This document shows positions 25,238 through 33,732 of a DNA stretch of 64,000 bases, one piece after another (the stretch's first letter is position 1; the number at the start of each line of letters is the position of its first letter). Origin of the DNA: Thermonema lapsum (GTDB taxonomy: Bacteria > Bacteroidota > Bacteroidia > Cytophagales > Thermonemataceae); contig NZ_JAASRN010000001.1 of assembly GCF_011761635.1 (NCBI RefSeq), positions 1,013,846 through 1,077,845 of the forward strand. The letters are read 5' to 3'. The notes under the pieces are model-generated. The model did no database searches, was not told where the DNA came from, and saw only the letters and a list, made by a program, of their open reading frames with translations. Both the position numbers and the translations under genes were made by a program.

Positions 25238-28048
25238 TCAATGAGCTTCCAACCAATTACGCCCCTTGCCTATATCTACTTTCAACGGCACCGACAATTC
25301 AACCACTCGGCTCATGAGCAAGGGCACCTCTGCCATAAGACGGTCGAGCTCTGCGGGATGCACATCGAAGAGCAGCTCGTCGTGCACCTGCAATACCATC
25401 TTGGAACGCAAGCCTTCACGATGCAGCCAGTCGTACACCCTCACCATTGCCAACTTGATGATGTCGGCGGCGCTTCCCTGCAGAGGGGTATTGATGGCAT
25501 TGCGCTCGGCATGCCCACGCACCGTCTGATTGCGTGAGTCAATGCCCCTCAAATAACGCCTTCTACCGAAAATGGTTTCCACATACCCTTGCTCCCGGGC
25601 TTTGTGTATGATGTCTTCTTGATATTGGCGCACAGCAGGGAACTGCGCAAAGTATTCCTCTATGAGTTTTTTGGCTTCGGTGCGGCTGATGCGCAGCCGT
25701 TCTGCCAGCCCAAAGGCAGACACACCGTAAAGAATACCAAAGTTGGCGGTTTTGGCAGCACGGCGCATCGAAGGTGTTACTTCGTCTATGCTCACATGGA
25801 AGATTTTGGCAGCTGTGATGGCATGGATGTCTTTGCCTTCGGCAAAAGCCTGTTTCATGGTAGGGTCGTTGCTCAAGTGAGCCATCAAGCGCAGTTCTAT
25901 TTGCGAATAATCTGCCGAGACGATATAGCCATTTTCAAAAGAAGGGATAAAAGCCTTGCGAATTTCCTGCCCCCGCTCGGTGCGAATGGGTATGTTCTGT
26001 AGGTTGGGATTGGTAGAACTCAGCCGCCCGGTTGCTGCTACCGCCTGATTGAACGAAGTATGCAGCTTAGATTGTGCATCTACCATAGCAGGTAAGGGGT
26101 CCACATAGGTGGATTTTAGCTTCTGCAGCTCCCTGATGTCTAAAATCAAAGGCACAATAGGATGCTTATCGACCAGTTTGGCGAGGATTTCTTCCCCTGT
26201 GGCATATTGTCCGGAAGGCGTCTTTTTGGGCTTCTTGTCTAATTTCAGTTTATCGAAAAGAATCTCGCCCAGCTGTTTGGGTGAAGCAATATTGAACGAT
26301 TCTCCGGCAAGCTCATATATCTGTTGTTCGAGGGTGGCAATTTCTTTGCCCAGCAGAGAGGAGAGCTCCTGAAGTACCTCTACATCTATTTTAATGCCGC
26401 AGCGCTCCATGTCTTCAAGCACGGGCACTAAGGGCAGTTCAATGTTTTCCAGCACTTGCTGCAATCGAGGATATGCCTTCAGCTTTTGTTGCAACACAGC
26501 ATATAGCTGCCAGGTAATGTCGGCATCTTCGGCAGCATATTCTTTTATTTCATGCAGCGCCACCTCGCGCATGCTGCCCTGATTTTTCCCTTTCTTGCCT
26601 ATGAGACTCTCAATACTCACCGGTTCATAAGCAAGAAACTTTTTTGCCAAGAAATTCATCCCGTGCTTCTCATCGGGGTCAAGCAAATAAGCCGCCAGCA
26701 TGGTATCGTAAAAAGGAGGCTTTACTTCCATGCCGTAGTTTGCCAATACAGCCAGGTCGTATTTCAAGTTTTGGGCTACTTTGGTTATGCCGGGTGCTTC
26801 AAACACAGGGCGCAGCAGTTCCAAAGAGCGCATGGCTTCGTTGCGGTCTTCGGGCAGGGGCAAATAATAGGCTTCATGGGGCTGCCACGCAAAAGACATG
26901 CCCACCAGCTCGGCTTGCAGGGCGTCGATGTGGGTGGTTTCAGTGTCGAAACAAAAAGCTTTCAACTGCAGCAGCTTATCTGCCAAAAGCTGCACGAGCT
27001 CCGGCGTATCGACCAGATGATAGAAGTGGCGTGTAGTGTAGATGTTACGCATGGAAGGCATGGAATCCCCCGCTCCATTGCTCACTTCTTCTTGTTGCTC
27101 GCTGACAAAAAGCCCCAATTGTAGGTTATCCACGGCTTGTTTTTGTGCCTGCTTCACCACCTCCGGTTTTTTGAAGGCTTTATGTTCAAGCAGGCGGTTT
27201 TTGATGCTGCGAAACTCCAGTTCATCTAAAAGCGGCAACAGCTCTTCTGCATTGAAGGGGTCATAGTGCAGGCTCTCCAGGTCTATATCGATGGGCACTT
27301 CTGTATAGATGGTTACTAACTCTTTGCAAAGCAATGCTTGTTGGGCATGTTCTTTCACTTTGTCGCGCAAGTGGGGCGGCAGTTCGTCGGCATGCGCAAT
27401 CAGGTTTTCCACACTGCCATATTGCATGATGAGTTTTTGGGCTGTCTTTTCACCTATGCCCGGTATGCCCGGTATGTTGTCGGAGCTGTCGCCTTGTAGT
27501 GCCAACACGTCTATGACTTGTTTTACGTCTTTGATTTTAAACTTTTTCAGCACCTCCGGAACGCCCATCACTTCTGTCGGCTTGGTTTTGGTAGCCGGCT
27601 TGTAAAGAAAGATGTGTTCACTCACCAGCTGGCAATAGTCTTTATCGGAAGTCATCATGTAGACGTCGAATCCTTCCTTTTCGGCACGCTTGGCTAAGGT
27701 TCCTATGATATCGTCGGCTTCATAGCCATCCATTTCCAAGATGGGGATATGCATAGCCTGCAGAAGCTTCTTGATGTAGGGAATGGCTACAGAAATGCCT
27801 TCGGGCTGCTCTTGACGGTGGGCTTTGTATTCTTCGTAGGTGTCGTGGCGAAAAGTAGGGGCTGCCGTATCAAAAGCCACGCCTATGTGTGTGGGTTTTT
27901 CTTTTTGAAGTACCTCCAACAAAGTGTTGGTAAAACCGTAAATAGCACTGGTATCAAGTCCTTTAGAGTTTCGGCGTGGGTTATTGATAAAAGCGTAGTA
28001 GGCACGGTAAATGAGCGCCAAAGCGTCTAAAAGAAATAGTTTTTTCAT
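25238..28048 (-). CDS. polA: DNA polymerase I
   Basis: 936 residues from the ATG at 28048 (MKKLFLLDALALIYRAYYAF); an in-frame ATG 45 nt upstream adds an unlikely basic leader. Three domains: 5'-3' exonuclease (1-290, with GYEADDIIGTLA and helix-hairpin GIPGIGEKTA), 3'-5' exonuclease (about 365-545, with intact FDTET, PFYDTM and EDADITW motifs, so proofreading is probably active), and polymerase (550-936, with SADYSQIELR, RRAAKTANFGILYG and LQVHDELLFD). Used in Okazaki processing and repair. Confidence 0.96.
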   Translation of the reverse strand: MKKLFLLDALALIYRAYYAFINNPRRNSKGLDTSAIYGFTNTLLEVLQKEKPTHIGVAFDTAAPTFRHDTYEEYKAHRQEQPEGISVAIPYIKKLLQAMHIPILEMDGYEADDIIGTLAKRAEKEGFDVYMMTSDKDYCQLVSEHIFLYKPATKTKPTEVMGVPEVLKKFKIKDVKQVIDVLALQGDSSDNIPGIPGIGEKTAQKLIMQYGSVENLIAHADELPPHLRDKVKEHAQQALLCKELVTIYTEVPIDIDLESLHYDPFNAEELLPLLDELEFRSIKNRLLEHKAFKKPEVVKQAQKQAVDNLQLGLFVSEQQEEVSNGAGDSMPSMRNIYTTRHFYHLVDTPELVQLLADKLLQLKAFCFDTETTHIDALQAELVGMSFAWQPHEAYYLPLPEDRNEAMRSLELLRPVFEAPGITKVAQNLKYDLAVLANYGMEVKPPFYDTMLAAYLLDPDEKHGMNFLAKKFLAYEPVSIESLIGKKGKNQGSMREVALHEIKEYAAEDADITWQLYAVLQQKLKAYPRLQQVLENIELPLVPVLEDMERCGIKIDVEVLQELSSLLGKEIATLEQQIYELAGESFNIASPKQLGEILFDKLKLDKKPKKTPSGQYATGEEILAKLVDKHPIVPLILDIRELQKLKSTYVDPLPAMVDAQSKLHTSFNQAVAATGRLSSTNPNLQNIPIRTERGQEIRKAFIPSFENGYIVSADYSQIELRLMAHLSNDPTMKQAFAEGKDIHAITAAKIFHVSIDEVTPSMRRAAKTANFGILYGVSAFGLAERLRISRTEAKKLIEEYFAQFPAVRQYQEDIIHKAREQGYVETIFGRRRYLRGIDSRNQTVRGHAERNAINTPLQGSAADIIKLAMVRVYDWLHREGLRSKMVLQVHDELLFDVHPAELDRLMAEVPLLMSRVVELSVPLKVDIGKGRNWLEAH

Positions 28049-28152
28049 AAAAAAATATTTTCTTTGGGCTGGAAGTTGCAATTTTTTTAACAAGAAAACA
28101 ATTCAACTTCCAAGAGGTACTGAATAGACTGACGAAAGAAATCAGGGCGTTT

Positions 28153-29937
28153 ATGGGTAGCACATTGACACTATTGGACTGGGGCGTTATCATTCTTTTT
28201 TTGTTGCTGTTTGTAGGCATCGGACTACGAGCAGGGCGCAGCAGTATCCAAAACATACAGGATTATTTTTTGGGGGGACGGCGCTTGCCCTGGTGGCTGG
28301 CAGGTGGTTCTATGGTGGCTACCACCTTTGCCGCCGACACCCCTCTGGCAGTTACCGAGCTGGTCTATAAAAACGGCATAGCAGGCAATTGGTTATGGTG
28401 GAATGCTGTGGCAGGCGGCGTACTTACGGTATTTTTCTTTGCTGCCTATTGGCACCGCTCCGGTGTGATGACAGATGCCGAACTGGCAGAGCTGCGCTAC
28501 AGCGGCAAAGTAGCTCTTTTTCTTAGGGGCTTCCGCGCCGTTTATTTGGGGCTATTCATGAACGTGCTCATCATTGCCTGGGTGAACCTGGCGATGCTTT
28601 CCCTGCTGAAGGTATTCTTTGATTTAAACGACACACAGGCTTTTCTGTGGCTTTCGGTTATGATGGTTATGGTGATGCTATATGCCTCTCTTTCGGGGCT
28701 TAAAGGCATCGCTGCCACCGACGTAGTGCAATTTATAGTTGCCATGGGGGGATGCATCGTGCTGGCTATCATCGTTTTGCACTCAGAGTCTGTGGGAGGC
28801 ATGCAGGCACTCAAAAGCCGCTTGTCTGCCGAGCGTCTTTCGTTCTTCCCTACCATAGGCAGTGCTTCCAGTAGTGGGCATTCCATGAGCATCGGCATAG
28901 GCAGCTTCTTGGCGTTTGTAGCAGTGCAGTGGTGGGCAAGCTGGTATCCGGGTGCCGAGCCCGGGGGCGGTGGTTACATTGCCCAACGCCTGATGAGTAC
29001 CCGCAGCGAAACCGAAGCCGTAAAAGCCGGTTTATTCTTCCAAATTGCTCATTATGCGCTGCGTCCATGGGCGTGGATTGTGGTCGCTCTTTGTGCGTTG
29101 GTGCTCTTTCCCGACCTGCCGGCTGAACAGAGCCGTTACGGTTTTGTGTACGTGATGCGCGATTTTCTGCCCGAAGGCTTGCGCGGTCTGCTGTTGGTGG
29201 CTTTCATCGCTGCTTATATGAGCACCATCTCCACGCAACTCAACTGGGGCGCTTCTTATTTAACCGGTGACTTGTATCAGCGCCTTTTGGCACCCCCTTT
29301 GAAGCTATCCGGGCAAGAAAGCATCAACCGCCATTATGTATTGGTTTCCAAACTATTCACTATTCTACTGGCTGCCTGCGGCTTGGTTGTGACGCTCTAC
29401 GTGGAACGCATTACTGCCATCTGGGAATTCATCATAGAATGTGGTGCCGGGCTGGGCTTGGTGTTGATTTTGCGATGGTACTGGTGGCGTGTAAATGCAT
29501 GGAGCGAAATCACGGCTACCCTTGTGCCCTTAGTCGTATATTTTATTGCCAAATATGTACTGTCGCGTTGGAACCCGGTTTGGGGTTTGTCTTTACAAGA
29601 GGCTCCCCACAGTTATTACCTCACCGTAGGTGTTACGACCGCGGCATGGGTTACCGTTACCTTCTTGACTCCCCCTACCGATGCTGCCCAACTCAAGGCT
29701 TTCTACGAGCGGGTGCAGCCATTGGGCTGGTGGAAGCCGATAAGTAAACAGGACGGCACGCGCCCTCTGTTGGGACTACTCATCGCCTGGGCATTGGGCG
29801 TAGGGCTTGTTTATAGTCTTCTGTTTGGCATTGGCTATGCCGTACTACTCGACTTCTTCCCTATGACCATAAGCCTGAGCCTTGCTTTGGCTTGCGGCGT
29901 GGCTTTGTCCTTTGTGATGAAACGTCTTCAAAAATAA
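28153..29937 (+). CDS. Sodium:solute symporter family protein
   Basis: 594 residues with about 14 hydrophobic segments. The SSS hallmarks are visible: a short first helix, then DYFLGGRRLPWWLAGGSMVATTFAADTPLA (TM1, sodium site region), YASLSGLKGIAATDVVQF, and GLLLVAFIAAYMSTISTQLNWGASYLTGDLY. The substrate is not evident; the extended C-terminus with two extra TM segments resembles Bacteroidota sugar or osmolyte transporters. It is followed immediately by the IS256-type relic, whose recognisable sequence begins within a few bases of the stop. Confidence 0.88.
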   Translation: MGSTLTLLDWGVIILFLLLFVGIGLRAGRSSIQNIQDYFLGGRRLPWWLAGGSMVATTFAADTPLAVTELVYKNGIAGNWLWWNAVAGGVLTVFFFAAYWHRSGVMTDAELAELRYSGKVALFLRGFRAVYLGLFMNVLIIAWVNLAMLSLLKVFFDLNDTQAFLWLSVMMVMVMLYASLSGLKGIAATDVVQFIVAMGGCIVLAIIVLHSESVGGMQALKSRLSAERLSFFPTIGSASSSGHSMSIGIGSFLAFVAVQWWASWYPGAEPGGGGYIAQRLMSTRSETEAVKAGLFFQIAHYALRPWAWIVVALCALVLFPDLPAEQSRYGFVYVMRDFLPEGLRGLLLVAFIAAYMSTISTQLNWGASYLTGDLYQRLLAPPLKLSGQESINRHYVLVSKLFTILLAACGLVVTLYVERITAIWEFIIECGAGLGLVLILRWYWWRVNAWSEITATLVPLVVYFIAKYVLSRWNPVWGLSLQEAPHSYYLTVGVTTAAWVTVTFLTPPTDAAQLKAFYERVQPLGWWKPISKQDGTRPLLGLLIAWALGVGLVYSLLFGIGYAVLLDFFPMTISLSLALACGVALSFVMKRLQK

Positions 29938-29939
29938 AG

Positions 29940-30470
29940 CGTAATGCCTTTTCACTAAGTGAAGTAGTACCAACTGATGAGATACCCAGCTGTGATGTTT
30001 AGCTATAGCTTCCTCTATGCCCGCCTAAGGCATCGCTGACTACCAAGTCCGCTTTTTTGCTCCCTCTTCCCTTTAAATCTTTAAATACTTCAATCCATAC
30101 AGTAGCTCTCCACAGAAAAATTGACAATAGAAAGTACTTCCCTTGTCCTATCGGCTTTTACTCCTAACATCGTAAAGTATGCTTACTTGCTGGTGCTTTC
30201 CCCGCGTCGGGTAGAAATGTATATAGCATCAACGGCTGGAGTAGCGTCTACCATGCTGGATAAAATAATGATATCGCGTGCGAGGTACTTGCAGCATAAG
30301 CTGCTCGTGTTGCCCAATGGCTTTCCGCCAACGGTAACCATTACTAACATCTCTACTGGCGAAATTGTGTAACTCCCGCTCTGCTCGCATGAGAGCTTCT
30401 AAGGAGAGTTGTAATATTTTGTTAAATTTCTTCACACTGGCTTGCCACTTCTGATAAAATTCTGTAACTT
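29940..30470 (-). pseudogene. IS256-family (mutator type) transposase relic with several frameshifts
   Basis: Read on the minus strand, the frames join to a recognisable N-terminal half of an IS256-type transposase. Around 30470-30229 one frame gives FYQKWQASVKKFNKILQ, then RAERELHNFASRDVSNGYR and MLQVPRTRY. A second frame gives LGVKADRTREVLSIVNF (about 30180-30120). A third gives VFKDLKGRGSKKADLVVSDAL, and a fourth IEEAIAKHHSWVSHQLV followed by LLHLVKRHYALFL up to the symporter stop. At least three frameshifts and in-frame stops make it non-functional, and the catalytic C-terminal half is missing. No other gene is seen in the 29938-30582 gap. Confidence 0.75.
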
Positions 30471-30531
30471 ACTGTTGTGTAAAGTGTTAGGTCTTTCATG
30501 TATTAAAAGTTTCAACTGTTAATTAAACTTA

Positions 30532-30572
30532 TTTATCAAAACCTCACTTTACACACTTTTTGGGACAGTATC
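30532..30572. repeat. IS-end-like sequence upstream of the lipocalin-like gene
   Basis: The stretch tatcaaaacctcactttaca followed by cactttttgggacagtatc looks like the outer end of the IS256-type element whose transposase relic lies just left. A partial inverted match (tgtgtaaagtgttaggt) is at about 30476-30492. A decayed copy in the same orientation is at 32632-32667. Confidence 0.5.
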
Positions 30573-30582
30573 ATATAATTAT

Positions 30583-32490
30583 ATGAAACATCCAATTTGC
30601 ATTACCTGGCTTTTATCTGCGGTGCTGTTGTGCGAGGCTTTGCCGGCATGGGCACAGAAAAAATTGGTGCCGGCTTCTGTATCAGCGTTTAGTGGCATAA
30701 GCCTTCCTCAGGGTTCATTGCAGGACAACCGACTTTTAAGTAAGGCTTCTGCTGCCGTGCTGCTGGAAGATGAGTCGACTAAGGCAGGGGTAAAAGTAAG
30801 TGAGGCCGAGGTGCTGCAGTTGCCGGGGAAAAGCAGCGGATGGAGCCGCAGCCGCTTCGAGGAGCTGATTAGGCTGGCGGGCTGGCAGCTTGTTCCGGCT
30901 ACCTCGCCCAACTATGGCTGGTTGAAGCGCGGCAATGAGTACCTGATATATTATTATGAGGAGAAGGCTCAGCAAACCGATTTATACTTTGGCAAACCCG
31001 AAGGAATACCAGCCGTTTCACTCCCAGCCACTACTACAGTTACCCCTACCACGCCAGCCGAGCCCCAGACCACCACAACAAACACAGGAGGAATTACAGG
31101 TACATGGTTGAAAACTTCGGCTACCTCCTCATCTTCTGCCTATGGCTATATAAAATGCCAGTACAACTTTTTTGATGATGGCACCTTTGTATTTTACAAG
31201 AAGACTTTCGATGCGTACACCCCGCAGATAATTTTCCGCAAGGAAACCGGATCATGGAAATTAACAGGCAACACTCTTTCTATAACCCCCACACGTGCGG
31301 TGGTGCAAACGTGGAGCAAGAAAGACAATGCCGACCAATATGGCAGCTTAATTAAAGCACAAACAGTTACGCCTGAAGTAACTACCTATACGGTGCGATT
31401 CGTAGAATTTTCAGAGCTTAACTTGCTACTTTCACCGGTTGACGGGAAGACCACCGAAAGAGATGGTATGTTTGGCATCAACTCGCAGTTTCCTAACACG
31501 TATTTTTATCAGCGTCCTCCCAACGCTTCATACCTACCTGAATTGCCCCCTGGTGAAGTTTCAAATAATAATACACAGAGGTCCCCCGAAAACACCAAAC
31601 CTTCTTCAACTTCCAATCAGGCATCAACCGGTTCGCAGACTTCAGCGCCTACTAACAAAGGCACTTTTACCGGCACATATACCTACAACAAAACCAATTG
31701 GGATGACGGCTGGGTAAGCACCATTGAAGAAGACAAAGTGGTGGTTACAAAAGGGAATATACGTGTTCACCTCTATTATCCCCTACCTTTTGATGATGCT
31801 GCAAGAAACGCAGGAAGAGATTATTTCTGGGATAATTATCTAACCAAAGAGTTCCGCATTCTTTCTAAACAATACCGCGACCATGGTGAAGTGATATCCG
31901 CTTTGCAGGCGCCCTACATTGAAGGTACAGCCATTGACCCTAAAACCGGAAGAAATTGCTTTCTGGCTTTTTACGTTGGCGCCTCCAATGGAATTATGTT
32001 TCCTACACTGGCGATAGCGCCTGATGAGCAAAGCATACGAACCACCTTTCCGAAAGCCGAAGATAAGTATCACTCAGACCTTGCCGCCATGTCGAGATAT
32101 AACCGCTTTGCGGTGGCTTTGCCTGATATTGTGGGCAAGTGGCACGAAAGCAGTAATGCAGCCATGAATTATTATAATGCCTACACAGGTGCTTATGCAG
32201 GTATGGCTTTTGCTGCTTCGAGCGATGAATTCGAATTTTTTGCCAACGGACAGTATGTAAGCAAACACCAGGGCGCATCGGGTATGGTAGGCAATATGAA
32301 TACCTATTCGCTGTCGTATGCAGGTAAAGCAACCGTTACCAATTGGGAAATAGTTTTAACCAATCGGCATAATAACAAAACTGAAACATTCCATGCCTGG
32401 TTTGAAGCCGTGAAAGGAGGCCGTGTGCTTTACCTTCAAAACAAAGAATATTCAGGCAACAGGTATCTACTGGTTAGGGAATTAAAGTAA
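30583..32490 (+). CDS. Secreted lipocalin-like protein of unknown function
   Basis: 635 residues, signal peptide ending ALPAWAQKK. Residues 25-140 are a distinct N-terminal region; residues about 145-165 are a Thr/Pro linker; then a first beta-rich domain (TGTWLKTSAT through KETGSWKLTGNTLSITPTR) with the lipocalin-like pattern of a strand-rich barrel; a Ser/Thr/Asn linker near 335-360; a middle domain; and a last lipocalin-like domain from VGKWHESSNAAMNYY to the end. No T9SS tail. It is flanked on both sides by IS-end-like sequences in direct orientation, so it may have been acquired. I cannot assign a function. Confidence 0.72.
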   Translation: MKHPICITWLLSAVLLCEALPAWAQKKLVPASVSAFSGISLPQGSLQDNRLLSKASAAVLLEDESTKAGVKVSEAEVLQLPGKSSGWSRSRFEELIRLAGWQLVPATSPNYGWLKRGNEYLIYYYEEKAQQTDLYFGKPEGIPAVSLPATTTVTPTTPAEPQTTTTNTGGITGTWLKTSATSSSSAYGYIKCQYNFFDDGTFVFYKKTFDAYTPQIIFRKETGSWKLTGNTLSITPTRAVVQTWSKKDNADQYGSLIKAQTVTPEVTTYTVRFVEFSELNLLLSPVDGKTTERDGMFGINSQFPNTYFYQRPPNASYLPELPPGEVSNNNTQRSPENTKPSSTSNQASTGSQTSAPTNKGTFTGTYTYNKTNWDDGWVSTIEEDKVVVTKGNIRVHLYYPLPFDDAARNAGRDYFWDNYLTKEFRILSKQYRDHGEVISALQAPYIEGTAIDPKTGRNCFLAFYVGASNGIMFPTLAIAPDEQSIRTTFPKAEDKYHSDLAAMSRYNRFAVALPDIVGKWHESSNAAMNYYNAYTGAYAGMAFAASSDEFEFFANGQYVSKHQGASGMVGNMNTYSLSYAGKATVTNWEIVLTNRHNNKTETFHAWFEAVKGGRVLYLQNKEYSGNRYLLVRELK

Positions 32491-32631
32491 ACACTGATGC
32501 CGGTAAATAATTGGATGTTCCATATTAGTAATGGAAACCTGACGCACAAGTTCCGCTTTTGTATTTTGTTATCGAACTTGCGCGTGGTTACAGTATAGCC
32601 AACTTTCATTGGGGGATTGTCTGGTAGTATC

Positions 32632-32667
32632 CCATTTTACCAAAACCTCACTCTACACACAGTATCA
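32632..32667. repeat. Second IS-end-like sequence, downstream of the lipocalin-like gene
   Basis: accaaaacctcactctacac followed by acagtatcacc repeats the upstream end (30532-30572) in the same orientation, with one base change and a deletion of about ten bases (tttttgggac missing). Confidence 0.5.
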
Positions 32668-32673
32668 CCAAAA

Positions 32674-32709
32674 AACAAAAAAGGCTATTCACAATGAGGA
32701 ATAGCCTTT
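32674..32709 (-). terminator. Intrinsic terminator of the 49-residue protein gene
   Basis: Eleven-bp perfect stem aaaggctattc / gaatagccttt (32680-32690 with 32699-32709); on the minus strand it is followed by TTTTTTGTTTTTT. Confidence 0.88.
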
Positions 32710-32744
32710 GGGCATTATGTTTTGCGAAGCGTTTTTCTATAACG

Positions 32745-32894
32745 CTATGCTTTCTTAGCTGCAAACTCGGCTTTCACTGCCTCCACATCCACAGCTTTCA
32801 TCGGAGGAACAAAGTTCAAGCGTTTAATTTCTTTGATGCGATTTACCGCTCTACGGCGACGCTTAATTTCCTTGGTTGTCAATTTCCTTGCCAT
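32745..32894 (-). CDS. Small basic 49-residue protein, possibly ribosome-associated
   Basis: ATG at 32894 to TAG at 32745. It starts MARKLTTKEIKRRRRAVNR and continues IKEIKRLNFVPPMKAVDVEA to a Lys/Ala tail. There are 18 Lys or Arg residues, most in the first half. It has a strong terminator and no partner gene. Its size, charge and MARK-type start resemble a ribosomal protein; a small extra large-subunit protein (bL38) has been described in Flavobacterium, and this could be related, but I cannot verify that by eye. The gap to the left (32491-32673) holds only the IS-end-like sequence. Confidence 0.72.
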   Translation of the reverse strand: MARKLTTKEIKRRRRAVNRIKEIKRLNFVPPMKAVDVEAVKAEFAAKKA

Positions 32895-33083
32895 GACTTC
32901 TTATTGTTAAGTAATCCACATTTCCTCATTTGGAATTGCAAGTTTACAAGTTTTTACCGATAAAAACAAACTATTTTTATTGTAAAAAAAATGGCTTTGA
33001 TAAGCTAAGAAAAACCAAGCCCCCTCTCAAGAAATCAAACAAATGAAAAGTTAGGGAAAAAGTGTCTTGTAGCAAAGAGAGCG

Positions 33084-33118
33084 AAGACCTGACAGGTTTT
33101 GAAAACCTGCCAGGTCTT
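33084..33118. repeat. Palindromic repeat, copy A
   Basis: Near-perfect 17+1+17 palindrome beginning aagacctgacaggtttt (33084-33100) and ending aaaacctgccaggtctt (33102-33118), one mismatch. Identical to copy B at 33651-33685; copy C is at 39715-39749. Confidence 0.85.
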
Positions 33119-33168
33119 TGCTCTAAGGGAAGCGCATACAAAGCGCGCAGCAGCAGCATGGCACTTAT

Positions 33169-33468
33169 TCACTCACCCACCATCACAAAAGCGCCCCAAA
33201 AATACGGCGCGCCGTACTTCTCTTTGAGTTTGTTTTGTGCCTGTGTGAATGCTTCCCGCTTCGGAAGTTTTTTCACAAGCAGGTTCTCATAAAAAAGACT
33301 CATCATTTCTTGCGTAGCTGTGTCATCTACTTTCCAGAGGCTCATCAGTACTGTTTTGGCGCCCGCCGTCTGAAATGCCCGCTGTAATCCAAAAACGCCC
33401 TCTCCGTTCACTATCTCGCCCAAGCCCGTCTCACATGCCGACAGCACCACCAAATCCGTGTGGTCTAA
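33169..33468 (-). pseudogene. Truncated duplicate of the TPR-CHAT gene 3' end (copy A)
   Basis: About 300 nt nearly identical to the last 100 codons of the intact gene at 33733, from [17 protein letters not shown] to FVMVGE and stop. It keeps the catalytic Cys motif but has no His segment and no TPRs. The match ends abruptly after gtggtctaaatt (33468), where sequence from another gene begins. An open frame continues to 33723 through unrelated repeat sequence, so no functional protein is expected. The downstream palindrome is copied too. Confidence 0.85.
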
Positions 33469-33599
33469 ATTTCGTTCAGCCAATTGAGGCGCTGGTTGAT
33501 AAAATTCTTGCTGACAAAAAAACGCGGGAAGTAGATGGGTTGGTGTATGAACTGTATGGGTTAGCAGAGGAGGAAATAAGGAAAGTGGAGGATGAATAG
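33469..33599 (+). pseudogene. 3' fragment of a type II restriction-modification methylase gene
   Basis: On the plus strand the reading [16 protein letters not shown], then [20 protein letters not shown] and stop, is the typical C-terminal tail of Eco57I/TaqI-like methylase-endonuclease proteins (IxxLVDxILxxKK ... LVYxLYGLTxEEI). Only about 43 codons remain, joined to the CHAT duplicate at 33468. The body of the gene is absent, so this is a scrap. Confidence 0.6.
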
Positions 33600-33645
33600 A
33601 AAAACTTCCTCTGTGCTCCTCCGTGTCCTCTGTGGTAAAATAATA
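33600..33645. repeat. Dispersed-repeat-like sequence (accacagaggacacggagga type)
   Basis: On the minus strand the stretch reads ttattttaccacagaggaca then cggaggagcacagaggaag, a phrase seen intergenically in many unrelated bacterial genomes. No coding role is evident. Confidence 0.45.
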
Positions 33646-33650
33646 CAAGC

Positions 33651-33685
33651 AAGACCTGACAGGTTTTGAAAACCTGCCAGGTCTT
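33651..33685. repeat. Palindromic repeat, copy B
   Basis: Same 35-nt palindrome as copy A, lying 48 nt past the stop of the intact TPR-CHAT gene; may also act as its terminator hairpin. Confidence 0.85.
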
Positions 33686-33732
33686 TGCTCTAAGGGAAGC
33701 GCATACAAAGCCCGCAACAGCATGGCACTTAT

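Noticed and set aside
30121-30372. 83-codon plus-strand ORF
   Set aside because: It is antisense to the IS256-type transposase relic, which explains the sequence better.
33375-33599. 74-codon plus-strand ORF as a complete gene
   Set aside because: Its first part is antisense to the CHAT duplicate; only the last 43 codons resemble a known family, so it is a fragment.
33469-33723. N-terminal part of the 184-codon minus-strand ORF overlapping CHAT copy A
   Set aside because: It translates the palindrome and the accacagagg-type repeat; no protein-like features.
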